Source: Patagioenas fasciata (lineage: Eukaryota; Chordata; Aves; Columbiformes; Columbidae). Taken from it: a stretch of 64,000 bases of DNA. Positions 13,101 to 24,929 of this stretch are shown in pieces. Location of the stretch: the NCBI RefSeq assembly GCF_037038585.1, contig NC_092520.1:146319104-146383103 (forward strand), read 5' to 3'. The position numbers were made by a program, and so were the translations under genes. Under the pieces are notes generated by a model. It saw only the letters and a program-made list of their open reading frames with translations, was not told the origin of the DNA and searched no databases. Each line of letters starts with the position of its first letter. Within the stretch, counting starts at the first letter, position 1.

Positions 13101-15618
13101 TACTTATACTGGTATGATTTGCTGTATTGAAATCAGCAACTCTAGATGTGCATGTTCAGAACTGAGAAGTAATTAGCTTAGTGGGTACCTAAAAACCACA
13201 CATATAACCCAGGTACATATTTTTATTTATATATATCACTTTTAAAGAAGATATGTTTAAGTCAAAATACACAGAAGCAGCAAATTCAAGTAGTTCTTTT
13301 TTGTACCTACTTGGAGGGTGGAAGAAATAACAAGCTTGCCAAACCATGATCCTAAGCTGCAGATGTTTTGAACAGATTTGCAGAGCAATCTGTGTCAGCA
13401 CAGGTGTACTCTGACTGTGGAGTCTTTCAGAAATGCAGCCCATTTCTGATACTTAACTGGAAAGAGAGGAAGATAAATGAAATCAGGCCAGTGTCTGTGG
13501 CCTGGGTGGCCAAATCGTTTACAATATATTCTGTGAGTAGTTGTGCATGTGATAATCTGATCATCTGGACCACTCAGATCAGATAATTGGCTGTTATTCA
13601 GGATTTAATACAGAGCTCCTAATTAGGTAGACTCTTTTACTACATATTTCACAAGCAATGTGATCCTTTAATACACCCTCTCAGTCCTTCCATTTTTGGC
13701 AGTATGTGTGGCTTCTTCACTATTGCACTTTAGACAAGGAACTAGAAACTCATATGATGAGGTCAACTGGTGCACATGCAGCCAACCCTAAAAATTACAA
13801 AAAGCTGAAACAAAAGAGTGCAGAGGGATTGAGCAACCAAGCAGAGGATCACTAGCTGTGAACTGACTTCAGAACAAGAGGTGATCACTGATCTCTATAC
13901 TGGAGATACCTTGTCCTTGGAAACCGTTCGCAGCATAATGAAGTTTGACTGAAAGGATGGTTCCCATGCTATTTTATAGAATGATTGTAGTTCTCTAACA
14001 TTTGCTTTCCAGTTTGAATTCAAGATTAACTCTACCGTTTTTCCCTGGGGATATATATATATGTACCAAAGCTACGCATGTATGCACATATAAAAATTTA
14101 AATATATAAGCACATACATACACACAGCTTGTTTCTATAAACACTAATTCCTCTAGAATATTTACAGAATGAGAACATGTAAGGCCAGATTTCATAAAGG
14201 TTTACAGGGTAGAATGAGGTCAGGCAGCATCTGAAGCAGAAGCCCCTGAGACACTGTGATGCCATAGACAAGCACTGTCAAGTGTGGAATACATTCAGAA
14301 CAAAACATTTGGGTTCAGTCAGTTTGATTTGGGAAGATTAAAAGTTTTTGGGAGAAAAGGAGTCTTCCAAATTCAGGTATGGAAACTGCATTTCCATCAA
14401 AAAGCTTATCCTGACTGGAAGTCCCTGACTGCCTCAGCAGTTTACCAGTGTTAACCTCATGTTCATGACAGAGTTTCTGAAGGTTGGGAAGCATTATGGA
14501 AATAAAATAATTCTATTATAAATGAACTGTAGATTTCTTTTTTATTATTTTTTATTTTTAGGCCTAGTTAAAAGGACTTAAAAGAAAAAAATGATCTTTA
14601 ATTAACTGTGTAAAGGCTTTGTGAGATATCCTAGGCTTAGTCTGAAGATACTGGAGAAACATTGTTTGTAGCCTTTGGGAATGAAACCTTCACTTATTAA
14701 TTATTTTCCTTGGAGTTTCCCTTGTGGTGTCATTATGTGCTTCATTAAAGTAAAGGAAGTCTCCTTGAGAGATCAGAAGAGGAAGACTGGTGACTCGACT
14801 CAACCTACTTTACTGTTCAAGTACTGGAACACCCTAATTTATTATTGATAGGAAACACAAGAATAATCATAACATTTAGGAGTCAGATCCTCCCTCCCCA
14901 AGCTTTTCCTTCTTTAGCATTTCATTGTCTCTTCTCTTAGCACGTGGTTGTGGGCAAGTAGATTTAGCCTGTGTTGAGAGCATAGAAGATTAGCAGCAGT
15001 ACATGTCTGTCTTAGACTCTTGAAAGAAAAAATAAGGGATTTAATTAAATAAGGGGGAAAATATGACTTCCAGATTTTAGCAATACATGCCATTGCCCCC
15101 TCCCACCCCCCCCAAGAAAAAAAAAAAGAAGTGAAAGTTTTGCTATCACCATCTATTAGAATGGATCCTTTTAGCTTTTTCCTAAGTTATTTGAAGATGA
15201 TGATCCCTGCAGATGAAGTTTCCTGCATATGTACAGCTTCCTCCTTCAATGCTCTGTTTTTGAGATGCAATGCAATGTATTTCTGACACCAGTTGACTGT
15301 TTCAGCAGTGCAGGAGAACCACTCTTCAGTCACATGAACACTGAGCAAGAGACACAGCTGTTTCTGCTTTCCCTCATTCCCTATCTCTGTCACCATGAGG
15401 AAGGTGTGGAAGAAACTACCCATATTTCCCAGTGCTTTCTTGTAGCAGAGAAGAGCAAGGTCATTTTCTCATAATGCCTTGTAGCAAATCTCATATGGCA
15501 GTTCCTCCCAGACTGGAAAGTAACTACACTCTGCTGTTCACAGTATCACAGTATGTTTGGGATTGGAAGGGACCTCGAAAAATCATCTAGTCCAATCCCC
15601 TTGCTGCAGTAGGAACGC

Positions 15619-18600
15619 TTAGGTGAGGTCGCACCGGAACATGTATAGGCGGTCTTTGAATGCCTCTGGAGTAGGAGACTCCACAACCTCCCTGGGCAGC
15701 CTGTTCCAGTGCTCTGTCACCCTTACTGATAAGAAGTTTCTTCTCAAATTTAAGTGGAACCTCTTGTGTTCCAGCTTGGTCCCATTGCTCCTTGTCCTAT
15801 CATTGTTTGCCACTGAGAAGAGCCTGGCTCCATTCTCATGGCACTCACCCTTTATATATTTATAAACATTAATAAGGTCACCCCTCAGTCTCCTCTTCTC
15901 CAAACTGAAGAGACCCAGCTCCCTCAGCCTTTCTTCATAAGGGAGGTGCTCCACTCCCTTCATCATCTTTGTTGCCCTATGCTGGACCCTCTCCAGCAGT
16001 TCCCTGTCCTTCTTGAACTGAGGGGCCCAGAACTGGACACAATACTCCAGATGGGGTCTCACCAGGGTGGAGTAGAGGGGAAGGAGGACCTCTCTCGATC
16101 TATTGACCACCTACCTTGTAATACACCCGAGGATGCCATTGGCCTTCCTGGCCACAAGGGCACAGTGCTGGCTCATGGTCATCCTGTTGTCCACCAGGAC
16201 CCTCAGGTCCCTTTCCCCTACACTGCTCTCTAATATGTAATTTCCCAACCTATACTGGAACCTGGGGTTGTTCCTGCCCAGATGCAGGACTCTACACTTT
16301 CCCTTGTTAAATTTCATCAGGTTATTCACTGCCCAAGTCTCCAGCCTGTCCAGGTCCCGCTGGATGGCAGCACAGCCTTCTGGCGTGTCAGCCACTCCTC
16401 CCAGCTTAGTGTCATCAGCAAACTTGCTGATAGTACACTCTATTCCCTCATCCAAATCATTAATGAATATATTGAATAATATTGGCCCCAGTACTGACCC
16501 CTGAGGCACTCCACTAGATACTGGCCTCCAACTGGACTCCACACCATTGACCACCACTCTCTGGCTTCTCTCTTTAAGCCAGTGTGCAACCCACCTCACT
16601 ACTCTATTGTCTAGACCACATCTCCTCAATTTAGCTGTGAGGATGCTGTGAGAGACTGTGTCAAAGGCTTTACTGAAGTCAAGGTAGACCACATCCACCG
16701 CTCTGCCATCATCCATCCACCTTGTTACATTCTCATTAAAGGCTATGAGGTTGGTCAAGCATGACTTACTCTTGGTAAAGCCGTGCTGACTGCCCCTAAT
16801 GACCCTCTTATCCCTGATATGCCTTGAGATGACACCAAGGATAAGCTGTTCCATTACTTTCCCAGGGACAGAGGTGAGGCTGACCGGTCTATAATTACCC
16901 GGGTCCTCCTTCTTGCCCGTTTTGAAGACTGGAGTGACATTTGCTTTCCTCCAATCCTCGGGCACCTCTCCCGTTTTCCAAGACTTGGCAAAAATGATGG
17001 AGAGTGGTCTAGCAATGACTTCAGCCAGCTCCCTCAGCACCCGTGGATGCATCCCATCTGGACCCATGGATTTATGGATGTCCAGACTATTTAATTGCTC
17101 TCTAACCCAGTCCTCATCGACTAAAGCAAACTCCTCCACCGACCTGACTTCATCCGGGGTCGCAGGGGTACAGGGCTCCCCAGGACAGCCTCCAGCAGAG
17201 TAGACAGAGACAAAGAAGGCATTCAGGAATTCTGTCTTCTTTGTGTCTTCCGCCACCAGGGCACCCACCTCTTTCATCAGTGGGCCTACATTGCCTCTGG
17301 TATTAGTTTTATCTGCCACGTATTTGAAAAAGTTCTTTTTGCTGTTCTTGACCCCTCTCGCCAGCTGTAATTCTAAGGAGGCCTTGGCTATCCTAGCTGC
17401 CTTCCTACATCCTCTAACAGCAGCCTTATATTCCTCCCAAGTGGCCAGCCCCTGCTTCCATGACCTGTAAACTCTCCTCTTCTGCTTGAGCATACCCAAC
17501 AGATCCCTATTCAACCACACAGGCCTCCTGGCTCCCTTCTTCGACTTCCTACGTGCGGGGATGCTCTGATCCCGAGCATGGAAGAAGCAATCTCTGAATG
17601 CAATCCAGCTCTCTTGGGCCCCTTTTCCTTCAAGCAGTCTTGCCCATGGGCTTTCCCACAGCAATTGCTTGAAAAGGCCGAAGTTAGCCCTGCTAAAGTC
17701 CAGGGTTGCAATTCTACTTGCTATTCTGTTCCTGCCACACGAGATGCTGAACTCCACCATCTCGTGGCCACTGCAACCCAGGCAGCCCTCAACCTTTACT
17801 GCTTCGACCAGACCCCCTTCGTTAGTGAGGATGAGATCCGGCAGTGCACCTCTCCTAGTCGGCTCCTCTACCATCTGCATGAGGAAGTTATCATCAGTGC
17901 ACTGGAGGAACCTCCTGGACTGTGGCTGGCTGGCTGAAAAGTCCTTCCAGCAAACATCAGGGAAGTTAAAATCACCCACAACAACCAGGGCCTGTGACTG
18001 TGAGGCCACTCTCAGCTGTGCATAGAAGACCTCATCAACTTCCTCAGCCTGATTTGGTGGCCTATCATAGACACCTACAACAGTATCACCCCTGCCAGCC
18101 TGTCTCTTGATCCTGACCCATACACTCTCAACTCGCTCCTCATCCGCTCCTGGGCAGAATTTAGTACATTGCAGTTGCTTTCTCACATAGAGAGCAACTC
18201 CACCACCATGCCTGGCTGACCTGTCTCTCCTGAAAAGGGCGTAGCCATCCATGACCACATTCCAGTCATGTGAACTGTCCCACCGTGTTTCTGTAATTGC
18301 CACCAGATCATAATCTCCTGACCAAACATAGGATTCTAACTCCTCCTGCTTATTCCCCATGCTGCGCGCATTGGTGTACAGGCATTTCAGGGAGCGAGCA
18401 GAGCACACCAATTTCTCCCTAGGGGCACAGGATGCCACCCGATCCTCACCCGTTTTAGAATGCTGCCCCACTGGGACAAGCCCAGCTACAACCCCATCCC
18501 CCTTTGAGCCTAGTTTAAAGCTCTCCAAATGAGCCCAGCATCCTTTTGCCCCTGCGAGATAAGCCTTTCCCGCGTAACACTGTCCAGACTGGGGTCTTAT

Positions 18601-18663
18601 AAAACCAGCCATTATCAAAAAAACCAAAGCCCTGCCTGTAGCACCAGTCTTGGAGCCAACCAT
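15619..18663 (-). pseudogene. CR1 ORF2 (endonuclease-reverse transcriptase), one nonsense codon
   Basis: The frame stays open for 850 codons to a single TAG at 16111-16113, then continues in the same frame for 163 codons to 15619. The first ~95 residues overlap ORF1 and are probably not translated; ORF2 proper likely starts near MGNKQEEL (residue 102). APE-type endonuclease motifs run from about residue 96 to 300: TNARSM, ITETRWD (E near 125), VVGDFNFPD (near 229-237). The final SDH motif reads SGH at 298-300 (codons at 17764-17772), so the catalytic Asp is lost by a GAC-to-GGC type change. Reverse transcriptase motifs are intact: YLDFSKAFD (660-668), [10 protein letters not shown] (717-726) and FADD (748-751). 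The 163-codon tail holds the usual CR1 C-terminal domain ([15 protein letters not shown]). This copy should be inactive on its own. Confidence 0.92.
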
Positions 18664-19117
18664 TTAGAGATTGAATTTTCCCATTCCACCCGACATCATC
18701 ACTTGAAGAGGGAAGGAGCGAAGAGAAGATCACTTGAGGCCCTGAGTCTTTCACCATCCTTCCCAAGACCTTGAAATCGTTCTTCATTCCCCTCAGACTA
18801 CGGGAAGCATCTTCCTCGTCACCTGCCTGGAAGACCAGCGGCGGGTAGTAGTCTGTCGGGTGCACCAGTCTGGGGAGCTCTCGAGCAATATCCTTGATCC
18901 GGGCTCCAGGTAGACTACAGACTTCCCTAAGATGAGGGTCAGCCCTGCATATTGGGCCCTCTGTTCCTTTCAGAAGGGAATTTCCTATTACAATCACCCT
19001 TGTTGAATGTTCTTGTTTTCTTAGACAGAAGGTGAAGCTAGGAGAAGACAACTGCAGCATTACTAGCATTGCCAGGTAAGAAGGTGAGAAGAGACGCGAG
19101 AAGAGAAGGGATGTCAT
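18515..19117 (-). pseudogene. CR1 ORF1, C-terminal SGNH/esterase-like part
   Basis: This frame of 200 codons has the CR1 ORF1 signature VIVIGNSLLKG (about residues 41-51), CRADPHLREV and the end [11 protein letters not shown]1 ORF1 proteins are known to carry an SGNH-hydrolase-like (esterase) domain. Here the usual GDS block reads GNS, the mid-domain G-N-D block reads FQAGDEED, and the C-terminal Asp-x-x-His block ahead of LSRRGK reads RGKGLS. The putative Ser remains, but the Asp/His part of the triad is not visible. The frame overlaps the ORF2 frame by 149 bases. The N-terminal 30 residues do not look like typical ORF1 and may be read from a damaged region. Confidence 0.8.
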
Positions 19118-19247
19118 GTCTCCCTGGGAGCTGGTGAACGTTCTGATTATTTCTTCTTCCTGGGGAAGACAAAAGTCTTGACTGAAAAGGCACAGTGCTT
19201 CGTCTCTTTAGGGGCAGTAGGGCTAACTACGTGGGCAGATGTGTCTT

Positions 19248-19676
19248 CTACACCTGTGCCTTCTCTTTGCTAGAAAACACTAATGCTTGAAGGACCAAGC
19301 CACAGTTTTTCACCCCAATAGGCTTCTCAAAGAAACTATAGGTAAAGGTCAACCCCATTTCAGCTACAGCACCACTAGAGGGCGGAAGAGTATGAAACTT
19401 TGGTACGTCAAAAGCGTTTCTGTACCCACTACATTTTATAATCGTTTTTTGAACTGTGCTACTGCCTGTATGGGATTGACTTTCTACATTTTCTACTTGT
19501 GACCAAGCATTCTTCTCATATTCTACCGTTGCTGTACCCTGCTCTACTGCAGAGCTATAGCTTGCCAGTGGTGGTGGTGAACAGGGAGTGGTATGTAACT
19601 CCTCACCCTCTCTAGACCCTGCATCATGCTGCATTGTGACCCTGTAATTTTTCAGTACAAGAGCTGAAGAACACAT
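19248..19676 (-). other. Unrecognised 142-codon open frame beside CR1
   Basis: This minus-strand frame ends 131 bases upstream (in CR1 sense) of the CR1 ORF1 frame. It could be the damaged N-terminal part of ORF1 or the CR1 5' leader, or unrelated host DNA. I recognise no domain. The protein is rich in Ser, Thr and Val and has no signal peptide or membrane segment. The frame is long for AT-rich intron DNA, which is why it is listed. It contains the CTCF-like motif at 19372-19385. I do not assign a function. Confidence 0.25.
19372..19385 (+). promoter_or_regulatory. CTCF-like motif CCACTAGAGGGCGG
   Basis: The 14 bases fit the vertebrate CTCF core (CC-A-S-Y-AG-R-K-GGC-R-S) at every position. 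CTCF binds such cores and can anchor chromatin loops or insulate promoters. The site lies in proposed ANO2 intron 1, just outside or at the 5' edge of the long CR1. A single motif match does not show binding. Confidence 0.45.
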
Positions 19677-21759
19677 CTAAACCTAAAAGGTTCAAGGCTT
19701 TAGTCCCTCAAGCCAAAACATGTATGTATAAGCTTAGATGTACTTTATGAGAATTTCACACCATTACGTGTCCAAAAGTTAAGAGCTCCTAGTGTAGAAT
19801 GACTATTAACCAGAACTTTGTACCTGATGCCACTGAATTTGTTCACTTCACACTAGAACTGAAATACAGCCCATTTTCAGGCCTAGTTGTATGCCACAGG
19901 CAAACATGACTCTGATTGCAGTGGCTTCTGTCAGGCATGAATACTGCACTCGGAGAACAAGGGTGCTGTCACTGAAGACACAGCTTGTTCATGTCCTGGG
20001 GGTGCTTAGGTAGCTACAAATCACAAACTTTCTAGCTCCTCAACTCATGACTGAAGTGTAGGAATACAAATGCTGTTGACATATGAGGGAAATACCAAAT
20101 TAAGTGCAGTGTTGCATTATTCCCCCCCCCCGCCCCAACAGTTCATACAGGTAAGTACCTGTTTCTTTACAGTTGCAGGCACACCTCTCCATTTACTGAA
20201 GTACAACATCTGAAATTGAATAATGTTTATTAACTGTAGTATTTCCCATTCCTTTAGAAAAATACCTGCACAAAACCTGCTCTATGCAACAATACTCATC
20301 TCTTATTCTTAGACTTTCCTCTAGCCTCCTCATACCCAACTCTGAACATACAGAAGACATCAAAATCAGCAAGGGACTATTTTTCAACATGCAACAGCAA
20401 ATACCTCACAGTTCCTCAAAACCGGACTTCTTTGCACAACAGCAGGATCAATGGAGCTTTTGAACCACCAAACTGTATGGAGTCCTTCAGCAGTTCTGTA
20501 AGTAGGATTTTATGTTCATTGACTTACCTCTAATGCCTTTGAGATGAGGAAGAGGCTTGAAGCAAGTGAGTGTGGTGCATTCCTCCTGTGTGTTAAACGA
20601 ATCCATGCTGTATTGAGAAGTACAAGTAAACTGATATTATAGCCTTAGGTAATTCAGTAGTTTCTCTTGGTGTGCAGAAAGAACTAATTGCTACTGTTGT
20701 AGTCTCACCAAGCTTTTATTTACTTTAGCCAAAACCCTTCAGAGCAGGAATAAGGAGCCTGGTATTATCTCTACTGCAGGAAAACATCTGCAGGTTGATG
20801 ACTAAATTGGCTATCCTTGTGCAAACCCTGGGCCAGCACATGCCCAGGTGTTACTGTGGGCTGGATTGGAAGGTGGGAGTGTAGTGTGGCTGTGGTCTTC
20901 AAAGCAGAGCTGTTGTTACAGGAGACACCTCTTGGGATATGTTTGTGGTGATATATTGGTTATTAGAGGACTAGAATAAAATCATCATGAAATGTTAATC
21001 CTACCTTCCCACTTTCTCATTGCTTGGTGTGCTGGCTACTTGTCTTGGAAATGGCAGGAAGCAATAAATGTAGGACTGAAGATAATAATTTAAATCTGAT
21101 TCTGGCTTTTACAATGACTGTGAGAGGGGAGGAAATATCTTGATGAGTCCTTCAGCGACATTTTTGAAATCTAAACTTATTTTTGTTCCTCCCTAACAAA
21201 GTATTCTTGTACCAGAACGTCACATGGTGAGGAAGGCAGTGCAAATTTAGGGCCAGAAAATGTCTTTACTGAAATCTATGGGAATTTTGATTTGATTTCT
21301 GTGCAGTAGACACCCATTATAATAGGAGTAGCACTTTGCTGCAAAGAGTGAGGAAAAGAGTCAACAGAAAAGGAGGAAGAGAGAAGTATTGTTGTATTTT
21401 CTCATCCTATTCTTCGTAACTCCAGCAACATCAAATGTTGCCATGGTGCTCTCTCAGGTGGCTGGGATGTGGCAGCTGGCTACGCATGGTAATAAACAGA
21501 AAAACATCTTAGTGGCTTTTCATTTTTTCCAACCTCCTTGTTCCCTCTCCCACACTTTGTTTGTGCTTCTCATTTCTGTCCATATTGGCCAGTAAGGGAG
21601 GAAAGTATGCTTAGAGCTCGCCTCCTCTAGAATCAGATAACTCATTGTGTTGTACCAGTGACCTGGTGGTGGTGACATCGTTATTTCCACACAGTATAGC
21701 ATCAAACTCTCTGGAAGGGAGGCTTGAAATCTGCAACAGGTTTTTCTTCACTGTGGCAG

Positions 21760-21791
21760 AGATGGATCCAGGAGGTTTTCATGGACCACCT
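21760..21791 (+). CDS. ANO2: Proposed ANO2 second coding exon (MDPGGFHGPP)
   Basis: This 32-bp exon follows a good acceptor (TTTTTCTTCACTGTGGCAG) and ends at a perfect donor GTAAGT (21792). It enters needing one base, which exon 10124-10142 supplies, and leaves on a codon boundary, which the secure exon at 23374 needs. Its own ATG (21762) also has strong context (G at -3, G at +4) and could be the start in another transcript. The frame stays open back to 21615 without another ATG, and a second possible acceptor (CCACACAG at 21694) would give a longer exon. The peptide has no recognised homology. Confidence 0.5.
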
Positions 21792-23373
21792 GTAAGTACT
21801 ACATGAAAATGTATCTAACTAGGAAATGGGGAATTACAAGAAAATGTTGTCTCCTAAGCAGTTTTATATTCTGCCAGAATATAGTGTTGAATGTGAGTAT
21901 AGATATGCCTAAAGGGACTATATACACACTTTACATATAAAATGTGTGATAAGTGTAATGTGCAGAACAGATTATTTGGTGATAATTTTGTGACAGAATG
22001 AAGGATGTAGTATGCATATAAAAAACAAGATTTATTTAGTGGTATGGTGACTGAAAACTACTTTGTGGGAAACTAGGTGATGCAAAGCAATCAAAAGCAA
22101 GAATTTGGGAGATGTTGTGGTATATAATAGTATGCACATTTATATAAAACCTTCAAAAATCCACGTTGTGTTAACAGATGAGAAAATTGCTATACAGCAT
22201 GCTTGGTTAATTTTGCATTCAGGACTACCAGAGCATGTAATGGAAGGGGAGATAAGGAGAAAAAGAAATCTGTAACTGGTACCTGTCAAGATTTTGCTTG
22301 TATATCCACCTCTGGGAGTCAAAAATGTCTGGTACTAGGTTATGGGCTGATTTATTTGTATCAGGTTGGCCCTCTTTGTTTGCCCTTATCTTATTCCCCT
22401 GTCATTGAAAGGCTGGTGTCACTCTAATGAATGACAATGTAGAGAGCTCTGTGGAGGATTTTGAGTTACAACATTGAGCTGGAAATGGTGATTGGTAACA
22501 GTTTTGGAAAACACATAGGCTATCTTAGTGAATGAGAGGTGAAAGTGAATGCCTTATATTCGGTATCAGAGTTCAACACAGGTGACACAAAATTGCTGTC
22601 CAGGCTGGGGCATGATGGCAGGGGTTAGTGCTGGAACAGCTTCCCTCCAGAAGGGTTTGGGGAGTGGAGGTGAGGAGACATGGATGGTCCAAGGGAGCAA
22701 CTGAGCACAATATAGGTAATTTGAATGATTTTAGTAATTGGTTTCCTTTTTCAGTGTTGCTCGTCAGTCACATAGTCTTTTCCTAATAGGCTAAAATATA
22801 GGTCAGCTAGCACTGTCAGCTGTCCATGGGGCATATCCTCACAAATCCCCGGTGTTTTCCAAAGCATTTCTGTCCAGCCCTACTCTTCTTTCCCTTGCAC
22901 TACACTGAGAATATCTTATTCTAGCTCTGATCAGTTTCTGCCCTTTCTTCCCAGACGCAGATCTTTCTTCCCTCCCCTGCCCAGTTTTGCTCCACAGCAG
23001 ATCCTTTCTTATATCCCAATCCATAACATGATCCTTACTCTCACTTCTTTATCCTGTTTCAAAATGTGTCTTCTCATGTATGGTCTGTGCATATGTAGGA
23101 TGGAGAGACAGAGTTGGTGTATGCCTCTGTACCTATCCATCTAGTAGGTATGCCACGCATTTGGATAAGACTGCTGTCTTCAGCCACTCTTTTTTTTTTT
23201 TTTTTGTGGTCAAAGTGACTTAATATGGTATGCAGAGTGCATGTTTTAGGTCATACCTGCCCCTGGCTGACCTCCAATTTTGGCTCTGTGTGTGTTGAGA
23301 TATAACCCAGGCTTGCATTCTTCTTGGGCTTCTTGGCATTCTTGTCTGTGAAACTCGTGTGTTTCTGTCTCAG
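21792..23373 (+). other. ANO2: Proposed ANO2 intron 2
   Basis: This 1.6-kb GT-AG interval lies between the proposed small exon and the first secure ANO2 exon. It holds a T-run at about 23191-23205 and no recognised repeat or gene. Confidence 0.5.
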
Positions 23374-23775
23374 ATTATCAACAACTACCTGGATGGGACA
23401 CAAGAAGGGGCTGTGGACAAGGCATCCCCAAGTGGCATGCATTTCAGAGACAGCAAGAGAAAGGTTGACTACGTGTTAGCCTACCACTATCGAAAACGTC
23501 TCCCTCGGCACCCGCCTGGTGTGGGTTCACCAGAGCCAACACGTGGATCTGCCTCCTTGACCTGGGTTTTGAATGGTGGGACCGGTAAGGGCCATGCTGA
23601 GCCACAACAGCAGGACAGTGGCCAACGTGTCCTGCCTGAGCAGCTGGGGCCACTGGGGGTGGAGGTGATCCAGCTCAGCCCACAGGATGCCCTGGAGGAG
23701 GAGAAGCAGCTGCAGCGGGAGGAGTACGAACGCAACTTGGTGGAAGCAGGGCTGGAGATAGAGAAAGACCCTGAG
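23374..23775 (+). CDS. ANO2: ANO2 N-terminal coding exon
   Basis: ANO2 (TMEM16B) is a calcium-activated chloride channel of the plasma membrane, known from olfactory cilia and photoreceptor terminals. This 134-codon exon encodes the start of the cytosolic N-terminal (anoctamin dimerisation) domain. It follows TTTCTGTCTCAG, ends at GTAAGA, and is on a codon boundary at both ends. Diagnostic stretches are IINNYLDG near the start, MHFRDSKRKVDYVLAYHYRK (about residues 23-42), and the acidic helix DALEEEKQLQREEYERNLVE with EAGLEIEKDPE at the end. Between them is a Gly/Pro/Gln-rich linker of about 65 residues that looks longer than in the mammalian protein. GC content is clearly higher than in the flanking introns. 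DSKRKVDYVLAYHYRKR separates ANO2 from ANO1. Confidence 0.94.
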
Positions 23776-24929
23776 GTAAGAGGGGAAGACTTGCTCCTCA
23801 CTCACAGCAGCAGGTGCCCAGACAGGTCATGACCTCTTCAATGTCAGAGGTCGTTATGTGCAACATGCTACCGTGGCTGGACTGTGCTGTCAGAGCAGCT
23901 TGGCGGTGACTGGGTGCCCAGAGCATGGCTGCCCACTCACCATGCTGGCGGGGAGGATAGGAGGCCAGCTGTGACCACACATTAGGGCTTGACCCAGTCT
24001 GCCTTCATTCCTGCCTTACATGAACGTTAACCAAGAGGCAAGTCACACACATGCCATCTCTTAAAAATATGTGCTGCTTTCCTTCTAACACAGCCTCACT
24101 GGCTCCCCACCATTGCTTCTGCAGCCACAGCAAGTGTAGGATGTCCTGAAGGTGTGTCTCATAGCCAGCTTGAGAAGCTGATCATGAACACAGCTTCTTA
24201 TTGCTGAACAGTAACATCCCTGGGTCAAACGCTGCTGTCACAGCAACCTCCAGTTAGAGATCTGCAGAAATATGTTGTACAAGCTATTTTATATCTGCCT
24301 AAAATGTGTTGTGAAGCCAAGAAGAAGATGATGGGAGAGTTTCTGTGTTGCTTGGTTCTTACTACCTGGGAAATATGTGGTTGTTACTGTTGTTTAATGC
24401 ACAATTGAGTACCAATTTTCATCTTACTTCAGTAGAAAACTTATTTCTTTATCTAAATGTTCTTATGGCATGTGAAAACACTTTTCTTACCAAAAAAAAA
24501 AAAAAAAAGTGTTTACATTTTAATATTGATAAAATGAAGAAAGGCTCTCTTAAGTAGTTTGCTGGAATACAAATTACTGTTAAGACATTTTGTATTTTCT
24601 CAGAATAACCTGGTGATTTTCAGTGTGACTCTTAGCTTTCTTCACAGCCATATATCAGTTTTCTGTTGTTTCTTCATTCAACCCACAAAATGAACAGCTT
24701 CTGTACTGCAACAGCAGAACCTCACAGCCTTTAATGTATTTATTCTCACCACATGTGTGTGATGTTGGATAGCACTATGGCCACATCAGCTGGGAGCTGT
24801 GGTTAGGTTACTTAACTGCAGCCAGTTGGTCAATTGAGCATGGGTCTTCCAAATCCCATGTTGACGAATGGAGTGCCGTGCTATCCCTCTGGACCTCTTT
24901 AAAAGCCAGAGACATTTACATCCATTGAA

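Larger units (their letters stand above)
15539..19130 (-). mobile_element. CR1 LINE, near full-length, minus strand
   Basis: This non-LTR retrotransposon reads on the minus strand. Its 3' end is marked by two tandem copies of CACAGTAT on the + strand at 15539-15554, the 8-bp terminal repeat expected of CR1. Just inside is the conserved CR1 tail (GGACTAGATGAT and CCCTTCCAA on the element strand). ORF2 with endonuclease and reverse transcriptase and the C-terminal part of ORF1 follow. CR1 moves by target-primed reverse transcription and usually leaves 5'-truncated copies, so about 3.6 kb or more is unusually long. The 5' edge is uncertain: ORF1-like sequence is clear to about 19020, the open frame reaches 19117, and the element may run further. 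The copy has several disabling changes, described with its ORFs. Confidence 0.93.
10143..21759 (+). other. ANO2: Proposed ANO2 intron 1
   Basis: This is an 11.6-kb stretch between the two proposed small exons. It holds the long minus-strand CR1 from 15539 and a CTCF-like motif at 19372-19385. Outside these I see short TA, C and A runs (for example near 14051, 15100 and 20131) and chance ORFs. An old repeat-like stretch containing CTGAAATCTATGGGAATTTT lies near 21255-21300. Confidence 0.4.

Noticed and set aside
15623..18025. Plus-strand open frames across the long CR1
   Set aside because: They are antisense shadows of CR1 ORF2.
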